A DNA stretch of 64,000 nucleotides. It comes from Acidobacteriota bacterium. Lineage in GTDB: Bacteria; Acidobacteriota; Terriglobia; Terriglobales; Acidobacteriaceae. Both the position numbers and the translations under genes were made by a program. Of the stretch, positions 54,351 to 62,444 are shown in pieces (position 1 is the stretch's first letter; every line of letters begins with the position of its first letter). The notes under the pieces are model-generated. The model was given only the letters and a program-made list of their open reading frames with translations, was not told the origin of the DNA and searched no databases. Where the stretch lies: the NCBI GenBank assembly GCA_021792135.1, contig JAJYVF010000014.1, positions 62,001 through 126,000 on the forward strand, written 5' to 3'.

Positions 54351-55328
54351 ATGCTGGCTCTCTCGTCCCTTCCCTGCCTGCCCCCGGCCGCTTCCACGCC
54401 CATCGGTGCCGAGGTCCGCCGCGGACTCACTTCCCGGCCCAAGACCCTCTCGCCATGGCTCTTTTACGACCAGCGCGGCTCCGAGCTCTTTGAGGCCATC
54501 ACCGAACTCCCCGAGTACTACCTCACCCGCACCGAACGCGGCCTCTTCGCCCGCTGCGGAGACGATATCCTCGCCGCCGCCGGCTCGCCCCGCCTCGCCA
54601 TCCTCGAACTGGGCGCCGGAACCGCCGCCAAAACCGGCCTGCTCCTCCAGGCCGCCGTTCGCCGCCAGGGCAGCGTCACTTACTACCCCATCGATATCTC
54701 CGCCTCCGCCCTCGAACACGCCCGCCGCAACATCAGCCAGCAGCTGCCCCAGGTCACCGTCAAGCCTCGCGTCGCCGACTACACCACCAGCCTCGACGTA
54801 ATCCCCTCCTCCGGCTGCCGCCGTCTCGTCCTCTACATCGGTTCCAGCATCGGCAACTTTGATCCCTCCCAGGCCGCCGCGCTCCTGCGCGCTCTCCGCC
54901 GCCGGCTCGCCCCCGGCGATCTCCTCCTCCTCGGCGTCGACCACATCAAGGACCGCGGCACCCTCCTGCGCGCCTACAACGACGCCGCCGGCGTCACCGC
55001 CGAGTTCAACCGCAACGCCCTGCTCCGCATCAACCGCGACCTCGGCGCCGCCTTCCGCCCCCGCCTCTTCCGCCATCGCGCCCTCTGGAACGAGCCCGAA
55101 TCCCGCATCGAAATGCACCTCGAGAGCCTCGTGCCCCAGCAGGTCCCGATTCCCGCCCTCGAGATCGCCATCCAGTTCCGCCGCGGCGAGACGATTCATA
55201 CTGAGAACAGTTACAAATTCACCCCCGGCTCCGTCTGCCGCCTCCTCGCTCGCTGCGGCTTCTCCCCCGTCCAGGACTGGACCGACCCCCGCCGCTGGTT
55301 CGGCCTCTACCTCGTCGCCGCTGCCTGA
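54351..55328 (+). CDS. egtD: L-histidine N-alpha-methyltransferase EgtD
   Basis: Trimethylates histidine with three SAM to give hercynine, the EgtB substrate. It is 325 aa. The N-terminal block [20 protein letters not shown] with [12 protein letters not shown] is diagnostic. SAM motif I reads [15 protein letters not shown], followed by [13 protein letters not shown] and [17 protein letters not shown]. It follows egtB by 24 nt; the two form a minimal ergothioneine pathway. Confidence 0.96.
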   Translation: MLALSSLPCLPPAASTPIGAEVRRGLTSRPKTLSPWLFYDQRGSELFEAITELPEYYLTRTERGLFARCGDDILAAAGSPRLAILELGAGTAAKTGLLLQAAVRRQGSVTYYPIDISASALEHARRNISQQLPQVTVKPRVADYTTSLDVIPSSGCRRLVLYIGSSIGNFDPSQAAALLRALRRRLAPGDLLLLGVDHIKDRGTLLRAYNDAAGVTAEFNRNALLRINRDLGAAFRPRLFRHRALWNEPESRIEMHLESLVPQQVPIPALEIAIQFRRGETIHTENSYKFTPGSVCRLLARCGFSPVQDWTDPRRWFGLYLVAAA

Positions 55329-55489
55329 GATGTTCCGCCGCCGCGTCGTCATTCCGGGCGAGGGCGCTCGCGAAGAATCCCCTGCGGGTTCTCGCCCGCC
55401 ACCCCGGCGTCGGGTTCTTCAAGCCAAACCCCTGCGCTCTCTCCGCCGGCCCAGCCTCAGGTTTTCCCAACCCCGCATACAATCCCGCC

Positions 55490-55945
55490 ATGGACGCCGA
55501 ATCCCTCCGCGCCTGGCTGCTCTCCCTCCCCGATGTCACCGAAACCATGCAGTGGGGCGACAACCTCGTTTACTGGGTCGCCGACAAGGCCGTCGGAGGC
55601 AAAATGTTCGCCCTCGTCAGCCTTTCACCCGGCCACGGCGCCGTCCTCTCCTTCGCAGCCGGCCCCGAGCGCTTCGCTGAGCTGGTGGAGATCGAAGGCA
55701 TCTTCCCCGCGCCCTACCTCGCCCGCGCCCACTGGGTCGCCGTCGAGCGCTGGGACACCCTCTCGGCCGCCGAGCTGAAAATCCACCTCCGCCACGCCCG
55801 CGATCTGGTACACCAGAAGCTCCCGCCCCGCACCAGGGCCGTCCTTGCCCTGCCGCCGGTGGAAAGGAAAAAGCTTATCGCCGCCCGCAAAAAGACCAGC
55901 GCCACCCGGCAGGCCGCGCCGGCCCCGCGAGGAAAGACCCGCTGA
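55490..55945 (+). CDS. MmcQ/YjbR family DNA-binding-like protein
   Basis: 151 aa. The CyaY-like fold of this family is indicated by [20 protein letters not shown], the [20 protein letters not shown] segment and [20 protein letters not shown]. The tail is rich in Lys, Ala and Arg. Family function is unknown despite the name. The TGA abuts without a gap the stop of the convergent membrane protein gene (TGATCA at 55943-55948). Confidence 0.85.
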   Translation: MDAESLRAWLLSLPDVTETMQWGDNLVYWVADKAVGGKMFALVSLSPGHGAVLSFAAGPERFAELVEIEGIFPAPYLARAHWVAVERWDTLSAAELKIHLRHARDLVHQKLPPRTRAVLALPPVERKKLIAARKKTSATRQAAPAPRGKTR

Positions 55946-56293
55946 TCACGGCAGCGCGCCCAGGCCGCCGAAGTACCGCATCGCCTCGGGCCGAAAGAGC
56001 AGCCACGCGATGGCCGCCAGAAACAGCGAGTGCACCGCCAGCGCCCAGGGCACAGGAAAGCTGATCGCCACGTGGAAGGCCATCCACGCAATCGCCAGCC
56101 AGCGCGCCCAGTTCTGCCCGCGCAGCATGAAAACTCCGCAGACGACCGCCAGAAACTCCGTCAGTTCCACCCATCCAGCATCCGGCTGCCGCGTCAGCAG
56201 CTCATGAAAGTGATAGGCGAATCCGGCCACGCCCACCACAAGGTAGAGACAGGCCGGCGCCAGCACCGATACCGGCGGCTTTTTCCATCGCAC
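55946..56293 (-). CDS. Small membrane protein of unknown function
   Basis: 115 aa from GTG 56293, preceded by GGAGGT 6 nt upstream. About four transmembrane segments: LAPACLYLVVGVAGFAYHFH, WVELTEFLAVVCGVFML, WLAIAWMAFHVAISFPV, LAVHSLFLAAIAWLLF. It ends FRPEAMRYFGGLGALP. It resembles small DoxX-like or uncharacterised acidobacterial membrane proteins, but I cannot assign a family. Confidence 0.7.
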   Translation of the reverse strand: MRWKKPPVSVLAPACLYLVVGVAGFAYHFHELLTRQPDAGWVELTEFLAVVCGVFMLRGQNWARWLAIAWMAFHVAISFPVPWALAVHSLFLAAIAWLLFRPEAMRYFGGLGALP

Positions 56294-56560
56294 AGCAGCA
56301 CCTCCGGCAGCAAGCCGACCGCGACGCCATTCTATCCCCACCCCCCTATTCGTCATTCGGTCCCTGAGCGAAGCGCGCATCCCGGAGCCGCACCAGGAGG
56401 AACGCCAGCGCTGCCTCCCTCAGCGCAGGAGCATCAGGCTTTCCGCCACCCGCCCCGGTCTCCCAAAACTGTCAAGCTTTTCGCCCCATTACCAAAGTTC
56501 ATCCTCCCTGCTATCAGCAACTTGCAGCCAATCATAGTTGGCAGCCACATCCTCCCCGTT

Positions 56561-56569
56561 TGGTATACT
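56561..56569 (+). promoter_or_regulatory. Extended -10 promoter element
   Basis: TGGTATACT contains a near-consensus -10 (TATACT, 56564-56569) preceded by TG, the extended -10 signature. A TTGGCA upstream (56538-56543) is 20 bp away, too far for a good -35. Transcription would start about 15 nt before the terminator hairpin. Confidence 0.55.
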
Positions 56570-56589
56570 GAACTTAGCAGGAAAATAAG

Positions 56590-56616
56590 AAAAGGACCCG
56601 TTCCTCGGGTCCTTTT
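56590..56616 (+). terminator. Perfect intrinsic terminator between promoter and start codon
   Basis: AAAAGGACCC and GGGTCCTTTT form a perfect 10-bp stem with a 7-nt loop and U-rich 3' side. It sits 20 nt after the -10 element and 18 nt before the ATG of the gene at 56635. Most transcripts should end here unless elongation is modified or the hairpin is remodelled. Confidence 0.75.
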
Positions 56617-56634
56617 GCTTTTGGAGCCACCGCC

Positions 56635-57180
56635 ATGCTGCCTCCCGAATGTGCCTGGATTCTCCCCAACGGCCAGCAATGCGCCCAGTTCGCCCTCCGC
56701 GGCCGCCGCTTCTGCCGTGCCCACGAAAGATGCGCCCGCGTCGAAAAGACCGTCGCCACCAACCGCCACCTCCGGGACACCATCGCCGCCTTCGACCTCG
56801 GCTCCCTCATCGGCTGCCTCATGGACACCGTCGAAGACGCCCTGCACCACCGCATCTCCCCCGGCGTCCAGCGCCTCATCTACCAGTGCGCCTTCGACCG
56901 GCTCCAGGTGCTCCTCACAGATGCCAGAGCCGCCGCGCAGGACATGGCCCGCTTCCCGCCCCACCTTGCTCCCGCCGCAGCCGGCGCCCAGACCATGGAA
57001 GACCTCTTTGGCCCCAGGTTCGCCGGCATCCAGCTGCCCCCGGACCTCGACCTAAATGCCGCCTTATCAGCGATGCAGGTTCTAAACCTCGCCCGCTCAG
57101 CGGATTACAGGCGCACTCCCCCAAAAACGCCCGTAACTCCACCACCATCAGCGGCTTCCACCTTAACTCCAGCGCCATGA
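56635..57180 (+). CDS. Cysteine-motif protein of unknown function
   Basis: 181 aa. The N-terminus shows C6, C16, C27 and H30 within CAWILPNGQQCAQFALRG and RRFCRAH, a spacing that could hold one zinc ion. The middle is helical (DTIAAFDLGSLIGCLMDTVE, ALHHRISPGVQRLIYQCAFD), and the C-terminus, about 150-181, is Pro/Thr-rich. I have the impression of a group of acidobacterial proteins with a similar head, but no function is known to me. GGAG lies 10 nt before the ATG, downstream of the terminator hairpin. Confidence 0.72.
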   Translation: MLPPECAWILPNGQQCAQFALRGRRFCRAHERCARVEKTVATNRHLRDTIAAFDLGSLIGCLMDTVEDALHHRISPGVQRLIYQCAFDRLQVLLTDARAAAQDMARFPPHLAPAAAGAQTMEDLFGPRFAGIQLPPDLDLNAALSAMQVLNLARSADYRRTPPKTPVTPPPSAASTLTPAP

Positions 57181-57275
57181 AGCACTTAGCAACAGGTGCC
57201 TGCGTGCAAATGCAATGAAATGAATGGATTACCCACAACCCGGCTCTTTTTTTTTAAAGGACAGCAAAGCCGCGC

Positions 57276-57809
57276 TTACCGCCCGCCGGCGACCGCCATC
57301 AGACTCACCCGCTTCTCCGGGGTCATCGGTCCCGATTCTCGCCACAGCACCTGTCCCTGCCGATCCACCAGCAGAGCCACCACATGCTTCTGGTCCGGAA
57401 TCTGGAGCGCAACGAGGAATTTGTGCCGGTCCACAAACAGGGGCACGATCCAGTGCCAGGTTTCCGGGTCCGTCTCGTCGCTGCGCATCGACGACGTCTC
57501 CCACCAGCGGAAGACAAAGTTCTGCCGCCCCGAAACCGGAAGCTGGTAATAGCGGAAGCGGAAGCTCGAATGCTGCAGCGCCTGAGCGGCTGGCAGCCAC
57601 GAGTCGATATCCTTCTGCTGCTCGGGTGCAAACGAGATCAGCAGCAGGTCCGTCTCTCCCGCCAGCCCCTTCGGCAGGGTTACCTTCTGCTTGTCCAGGC
57701 TGTAGGAAGTCACATTGGGGAAAACAGCCTTCTTTGCCGGCTGCGCGGCGACGAGGGCCACCGCGCAGCAGAGGAGCAGCGGAGCAAGCCATGATTTTCG
57801 TTGCCGCAA
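57276..57809 (-). CDS. Secreted protein, possibly thioredoxin-like
   Basis: 177 aa. Signal peptide SWLAPLLLCCAVALVAAQPA. The mature part (FPNVTSYSLDKQKVTLPKGL, TDLLLISFAPEQQKDIDSWL) has the spacing of thioredoxin-fold proteins that lack the CxxC, similar in outline to ATP10-type assembly factors; this is a weak resemblance. PLFVDRHKFLVALQIPDQKH and the ending MTPEKRVSLMAVAGGR complete it. A T-rich run lies beyond the stop. Confidence 0.7.
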   Translation of the reverse strand: MRQRKSWLAPLLLCCAVALVAAQPAKKAVFPNVTSYSLDKQKVTLPKGLAGETDLLLISFAPEQQKDIDSWLPAAQALQHSSFRFRYYQLPVSGRQNFVFRWWETSSMRSDETDPETWHWIVPLFVDRHKFLVALQIPDQKHVVALLVDRQGQVLWRESGPMTPEKRVSLMAVAGGR

Positions 57810-57947
57810 TCGGATTCCGGGAGACGCTTCGAGGAATTGAGAGAATCTTGAGGAATGGTATCATCCGCGGGTTCCGTCTTTTCCGGCCTGCGGGGCCATC
57901 CAGTGAATCGTATGCCAACCATCAAGCGCCCCCCTCGCAGAAGAACC

Positions 57948-58103
57948 ATGAGCCGCCAGCAGCTGCTGTATTTTTCCGGCGCTCTCTTCCTGCTCGCTGC
58001 TCTCGCCTTCTGGTTCAGTCCCGACCGCTGGGCCGTCGCCATCGAGGCCCCTCTCGGCATCATCCTGCTCATCGCAGCGGCCAGAGCTGGAAAGAAACCC
58101 TGA
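57948..58103 (+). CDS. Small two-helix membrane protein
   Basis: 51 aa from ATG 57948: two hydrophobic helices, LLYFSGALFLLAALAFWFS and WAVAIEAPLGIILLIAAARA, with a short loop and basic tail. The frame is open upstream (ATG 57912 or 57855), but conserved-looking sequence begins here. It lies just upstream of mqnE on the same strand. Function is unknown. Confidence 0.5.
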   Translation: MSRQQLLYFSGALFLLAALAFWFSPDRWAVAIEAPLGIILLIAAARAGKKP

Positions 58104-58173
58104 TCCCGTCCTCCGCTTCGCCGGCGCTGCGCATCCATTCCTTTGGGGGCAGATTATTTATCATAAGAAAGCG

Positions 58174-59301
58174 ATGACTCCGCACCCTTTTCAGACCGAC
58201 GATCCGCGCCTCGTCCCCATTGCCGAAAAAGTGGCCGCAAACGAGCGTCTGACCGCCGAGGAGGGCCTCGCGCTCTATCGCTCCCCGGACGTTCTCGCTG
58301 TCGGCTGGCTCGCCAATTCCGTCCGCGAGCGCCTCCATGGCGACGTGACCTACTTCAACGTCAACCGCCATATCAATCCGACCAACGTCTGCGTCGCGGC
58401 CTGCCGCCTCTGCGCCTTCGGCCGCAGCAAAGGCGCCGACGGCGCTTACACCATGGCTCTCGAACAGGCCTGGGAGACGGCCGCCTCTGGTTACAGCGAA
58501 GCGGTCACGGAATTCCACATCGTCGGTGGGCTCCATCCTGATCTGCCCTTCGAGTATTTCCTGGATCTGGTGCGCGGCCTCAGGCAGCGCTTCCCCCGGG
58601 TGCACATCAAGGCCTTCACCATGGTGGAAGTCGCCTTCCTGGCGAAGCGCGCTAAGCTGACCATCCCGCAGACGCTGATCCGCCTCAAAGAAGCCGGCGT
58701 TGACTCGATGCCCGGCGGCGGCGCCGAAATCTTCGCCGACCGCGTTCGCCACCTCATCTGCGACCATAAGATCGACGGCTCGGAATGGCTGGAAACCGCC
58801 CGCGCCGCCCATAACCTCGGCCTCCGCTCCAACGCCACCATGCTCTACGGCCACATCGAGAACGACGAGGACCGCGTCGATCATCTGCTCAAGCTGCGCG
58901 CCCTGCAGGACGAAACCGGTGGCTTCCAGACCTTCATCCCCCTCGCCTTCCATCCCGACAACACGCCCCTCGACCACCTGCCCCGCACCACCGGCCTCAC
59001 CGACATCCGCCAGATCGCCGTCAGCCGTCTCCTGCTCGACAACTTCCCGCACATCAAGGCCTACTGGCAGATGATGACGGCGAAGATCGCGCAGATCGCG
59101 CTCCGCTTCGGCGCCGACGATATCGACGGCACTGTGACTGAAGAAAAGATCTACCACGACGCCGGTGCCACCACACCTCAGGGCATGCGGCGCGATGAGC
59201 TGATGCGCCTCATCGCCGCCGCCGGCCGCGTCCCCCTCGAGCGCGATACGCTCTACCACGCCGTCACCCGCACCGACGCGACCTTCATCGTCGCGGTCTG
59301 A
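58174..59301 (+). CDS. mqnE: Aminofutalosine synthase MqnE
   Basis: A radical SAM enzyme that makes 6-amino-6-deoxyfutalosine from 3-(1-carboxyvinyl)oxybenzoate and SAM, early in the futalosine menaquinone route. It is 375 aa. The cluster motif is C73-x3-C77-x2-C80 in NVCVAACRLCAFGR. VTEFHIVGGLHPDLPFEYFL and MPGGGAEIFADRVR are typical of MqnE rather than MqnC. An AT-rich leader precedes the ATG. Confidence 0.95.
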   Translation: MTPHPFQTDDPRLVPIAEKVAANERLTAEEGLALYRSPDVLAVGWLANSVRERLHGDVTYFNVNRHINPTNVCVAACRLCAFGRSKGADGAYTMALEQAWETAASGYSEAVTEFHIVGGLHPDLPFEYFLDLVRGLRQRFPRVHIKAFTMVEVAFLAKRAKLTIPQTLIRLKEAGVDSMPGGGAEIFADRVRHLICDHKIDGSEWLETARAAHNLGLRSNATMLYGHIENDEDRVDHLLKLRALQDETGGFQTFIPLAFHPDNTPLDHLPRTTGLTDIRQIAVSRLLLDNFPHIKAYWQMMTAKIAQIALRFGADDIDGTVTEEKIYHDAGATTPQGMRRDELMRLIAAAGRVPLERDTLYHAVTRTDATFIVAV

Positions 59302-59313
59302 ATCGCTGTTCCT

Positions 59314-60519
59314 TTACTGCGTAAGCTGAGCGGGTTCCCGCAGACGGCCGGGCTCCGCGCTCGATGCGGAGTTCCCCGGCGGCGGTGGGCCTGAACCGCC
59401 GCCACGGGCCGCCCGCCGCGCGCGGTTCCTGCGCACATCGTTCGCCGCCACCAGAAACAGGCAGACGAACGTCACCACCAGCAATCCCGCGGCCGTGGCT
59501 CCGTGCAGTTGCGCCATCTCGCCGTAGAGCAGCGCAAGCCCGGCAAAAACAAAGAAGAGATGCGCACAGAAGACCTGCAGTGACGCCTTGCCCAGCGTGA
59601 GAAACGGCTCGCGCGCCACCACCGGCACCAGGTATTGCCGCAGCCAGTAGACCATGATCGTGAACGAGACCAGATTCGCCACCCGCAGCGGCCCGATCCG
59701 CCACTTGTCGAGCGCCCAGGCCATGGCGTTCTCGTCCAGATGCGGTCCCATCCACCCATAGCGGACCACGATGAAGAAGGCGCAGATCAGCGCGCTCACC
59801 GCAATGCCCCACTTTGGAACCCGGTTCAGCGGCACATCGTGGTGCGCGGAATGCGATCCCAGCCAGAGCCCCACGATCCACACCGCCTGCCAGGCGAAGA
59901 GGTTAAAGGCGCCCGTCTCCTGCAGCGGAATCTGCAGGTGCGTGATGTGAACCACCCCGTTGTGCACCAGGTCGCGCAGTCCGAACTGCGCCAGCAGCCA
60001 GATCAGCCCGCTGGCCGCCAGCACCATCTTCCACCCGGCGCGAATCGCTGCCGACAAAAACAGCGGAGTCAGGAAGAGGAAGAGCACGTACATCGGCAGG
60101 ATGTCGAAGAGGGGCGGGCAATAGATCAGGAACACCGAGCCCAGCACCGCAGGTCCGGGGTGATGCAGATAAAAGTTCAGCAGATTCGTGATCGCTGCCC
60201 GGTGCGCGTGCACCGCCCAGCTGGCTGCCACGGTAAAGGCGAAGGCCAGCAGGAACATGTGATACGCGTAGAGCTTGAGCGAGCGCTTCCACATATGCGC
60301 CCGCACCCCGGCGGGATCCTCCATCGCTTTGCGGATGTACAGCCGCCCGATCAGCAGGGCCGAGAGGAAGACGAATCCCTCGGCCGAGGAGACAAACCCA
60401 ATCGGCTGATTGACAAAGTCGCTGAAGCGGGTGGGAAGATGCGTCAGCGTCATCCACACCAGAAACAAGCCGCGCAGCGCGTCCAGCTCCGGGAGCCGCT
60501 GAAGTTTGGGGAAATGCAT
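59314..60519 (-). CDS. opgC: OpgC family acyltransferase
   Basis: 401 aa, with about ten transmembrane helices. RLPELDALRGLFLVWMTLTH and FVSSAEGFVFLSALLIGRLY are the OpgC opening blocks. OpgC succinylates osmoregulated periplasmic glucans in proteobacteria; in Acidobacteriota the acceptor is unknown, and no opgG or opgH is adjacent. The C-terminal cytoplasmic tail after residue 360 is Arg-, Gly- and Pro-rich. It converges with mqnE 12 bp away. Confidence 0.87.
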   Translation of the reverse strand: MHFPKLQRLPELDALRGLFLVWMTLTHLPTRFSDFVNQPIGFVSSAEGFVFLSALLIGRLYIRKAMEDPAGVRAHMWKRSLKLYAYHMFLLAFAFTVAASWAVHAHRAAITNLLNFYLHHPGPAVLGSVFLIYCPPLFDILPMYVLFLFLTPLFLSAAIRAGWKMVLAASGLIWLLAQFGLRDLVHNGVVHITHLQIPLQETGAFNLFAWQAVWIVGLWLGSHSAHHDVPLNRVPKWGIAVSALICAFFIVVRYGWMGPHLDENAMAWALDKWRIGPLRVANLVSFTIMVYWLRQYLVPVVAREPFLTLGKASLQVFCAHLFFVFAGLALLYGEMAQLHGATAAGLLVVTFVCLFLVAANDVRRNRARRAARGGGSGPPPPGNSASSAEPGRLREPAQLTQ

Positions 60520-60581
60520 GCCGCGCTGCGCCTCAGAGGATTAGACGCACCCTGTCAGAGGGGGTTGCGAGGGCAGCCATT

Positions 60582-61772
60582 TCAATACGCTGGTATTCCC
60601 GTCACGCTCTGCCCCACGATCAGCGTATGGATATCGTGTGTCCCCTCATAGGTTTTCACGGACTCGAGGTTCATCATGTGCCGCATCACCGGGTAGTCGT
60701 CCGTGATGCCGTTGGCCCCCAGAATATCCCGGGCGAGCCGCGCGCATTCCAGCGCCATCCAGATATTGTTGCGCTTGGCCATGGAGATGTGCTCGAACCC
60801 GTCCTTCCCCTGGTCCTTCAGCCGCCCGACCTGCAGCACCAGCAGCTGCCCCTTGGTGATCTCCGTGATCATCCAGGCCAGCTTCTCCTGCACCAGCTGA
60901 TGGCTGGCGATCGGCTGGTCGCGGAACTGCTTCCGCATGAGGGAATACTGGAGCGCGGTGTCGTAGCAGGACATCGCCGCGCCCACGCCGCCCCAGGCGA
61001 TTCCGTAACGCGCCTGGCTCAGGCACATCAGTGCCGACTTCAACCCGTCGGAACCGGGCAACAGATTAGACGCCGGTATCCGCACATCCTGCAGCGCCAG
61101 CCCCGAGGTCACGGAGGCCCGCAGCGACCACTTTCCGTGGACGTCCCACGAACTGAACCCCGGCCGGTCGTTCTCCACCAGGAAACCGCGCACCCGGCCA
61201 TCCTCGACGCCGCGATCGCCATAGGTTTTCGCCCAGATCACGGACACATCGGCGATGCTGCCGGAGGTGATCCACATCTTTTCGCCGTTCAGGACGTACT
61301 CGTCGCCGCTGCGGTCGGCCCGCGTCCGCATGCCTCCGGGATTCGAGCCAAAATCCGCTTCCGTGAGGCCGAAACTACCCAGCTTCTCGCCGGTGGCCAT
61401 CTGCGGCAGCCAGAAGTTCTTCTGCTCCTCGGAGCCGAAGGTGAAGATGGGATACATCACCAGCGCCGACTGGACGCTGACAAAGCTGCGCACGCCCGAG
61501 TCTCCGCGCTCGAACTCCTGCATCACCAGGCCGTACTCCACATTGGACATACCCGCGCAGCCATAGCCGTGCAGGCTGGCCCCGAAGAAACCCATCTGCC
61601 CCATCTGCGGCACCAGTTCCCGCGGAAACCGGCCCTCGCGGTTGCATTCCTCGATGATGGGAATCAGGTTGTCCTCAATGAACTGCCGGGCGGCGTCCCG
61701 CACCAGCCGCTCGTCGTCGTTCAACAGCCCGTCAAAGCCAATAAAATCTGTGCCCCTGAAAGAAAATGCCAT
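60582..61772 (-). CDS. Acyl-CoA dehydrogenase, glutaryl-CoA dehydrogenase-like
   Basis: A flavoprotein of 396 aa from ATG 61772 with a GGAGGGG site. FAD/substrate motifs: GSFGLTEADFGSNPGGM, the EYVLNGEKMWITSGSIADV segment, and the base in SVKTYEGTHDIHTLIVGQSV. The YEGTHDI context and the closing VTGIPAY match glutaryl-CoA dehydrogenases, which oxidise and decarboxylate glutaryl-CoA in lysine/tryptophan catabolism. Medium-chain dehydrogenases remain possible. Confidence 0.88.
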   Translation of the reverse strand: MAFSFRGTDFIGFDGLLNDDERLVRDAARQFIEDNLIPIIEECNREGRFPRELVPQMGQMGFFGASLHGYGCAGMSNVEYGLVMQEFERGDSGVRSFVSVQSALVMYPIFTFGSEEQKNFWLPQMATGEKLGSFGLTEADFGSNPGGMRTRADRSGDEYVLNGEKMWITSGSIADVSVIWAKTYGDRGVEDGRVRGFLVENDRPGFSSWDVHGKWSLRASVTSGLALQDVRIPASNLLPGSDGLKSALMCLSQARYGIAWGGVGAAMSCYDTALQYSLMRKQFRDQPIASHQLVQEKLAWMITEITKGQLLVLQVGRLKDQGKDGFEHISMAKRNNIWMALECARLARDILGANGITDDYPVMRHMMNLESVKTYEGTHDIHTLIVGQSVTGIPAY

Positions 61773-61925
61773 GGATCGGCCCCTCCAAAAGGGCAATCAT
61801 ACGCGCTTCCCCGGCGCCCACAGCAGGGAATCGCCGCCCACTTCGGCAGGAATGCCATGACTGTCTTTCAGGTCATGAAAGCACCGGAATGGAATATGCC
61901 GTAAAGTGGTTGTTGAGGACTCATC

Positions 61926-62273
61926 ATGGCTGGAAACCAGCAACTCATCTGCAGCGATTGCGGGCGGGAATTTACGTTCACAAGCGAAGACCAGGCGTTC
62001 TTCCAGGAGCGCGGGTATTCCGCGCCCAAGCGCTGCAAACCATGCCGTCAGGCGAAAAAGAACGAACAGGGAGGAGGCGGCTACGGCGGAGGCGGCGGAT
62101 ACCAGCGTTCCGAGTCGCGGGGGACAACCGTTACCTGCTCCGGATGCGGCCAGCAGACAACCGTCCCCTTTGAGCCTCGCGGCGACCGGCCGGTCTACTG
62201 CCGAGACTGCTACCAGGCACAAAAGGGCGGCGGTGGCGGTCGCGGCGCTGGCCGCGGCCGCGGGCGATACTAA
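61926..62273 (+). CDS. Double zinc-ribbon protein with Gly-rich linker and RGG-like tail
   Basis: 115 aa. First zinc ribbon: C9-x2-C12 and C37-x2-C40 around SDCGREFTFTSEDQAFFQER, typical of the probable-zinc-ribbon family. A Gly/Tyr linker (about 49-60) follows. The second ribbon is C71-x2-C74 and C92-x2-C95. The C-terminus is a run of Gly-Arg repeats (GRGAGRGRGRY). The layout resembles small RNA-binding proteins. Function is not known. Confidence 0.83.
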   Translation: MAGNQQLICSDCGREFTFTSEDQAFFQERGYSAPKRCKPCRQAKKNEQGGGGYGGGGGYQRSESRGTTVTCSGCGQQTTVPFEPRGDRPVYCRDCYQAQKGGGGGRGAGRGRGRY

Positions 62274-62444
62274 GACTCCTCCCGAGGATTCCGGCGCAGC
62301 GGAGGCCAGAATTGGCCCCGCCAGGGTTAGTGTGTCCTGAATCGGGTTCCCTGCGGCGTCCTCCGGCTTCTTCCGTTCCCGCGGCTTGCGGAAGCCCGTC
62401 CTGGGGTGAAATGCCTCGGCCCGCACCGGCCAGACCAGACAGGA

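Larger units (their letters stand above)
56294..56634. other. Divergent intergenic region upstream of the cysteine-motif gene
   Basis: 341 bp without an ordinary gene. It contains a GCCAA-N6-TTGGC palindrome (56527-56542), an extended -10 element and a perfect terminator hairpin, the last two listed separately. The left half shows no structure I can name. Confidence 0.6.

Noticed and set aside
55329-55489. Possible fourth dispersed repeat (CATTCCGGGCGAGGGCGCTCG...)
   Set aside because: It has a repeat-like look, but no second copy was found in this window, so it was not called.
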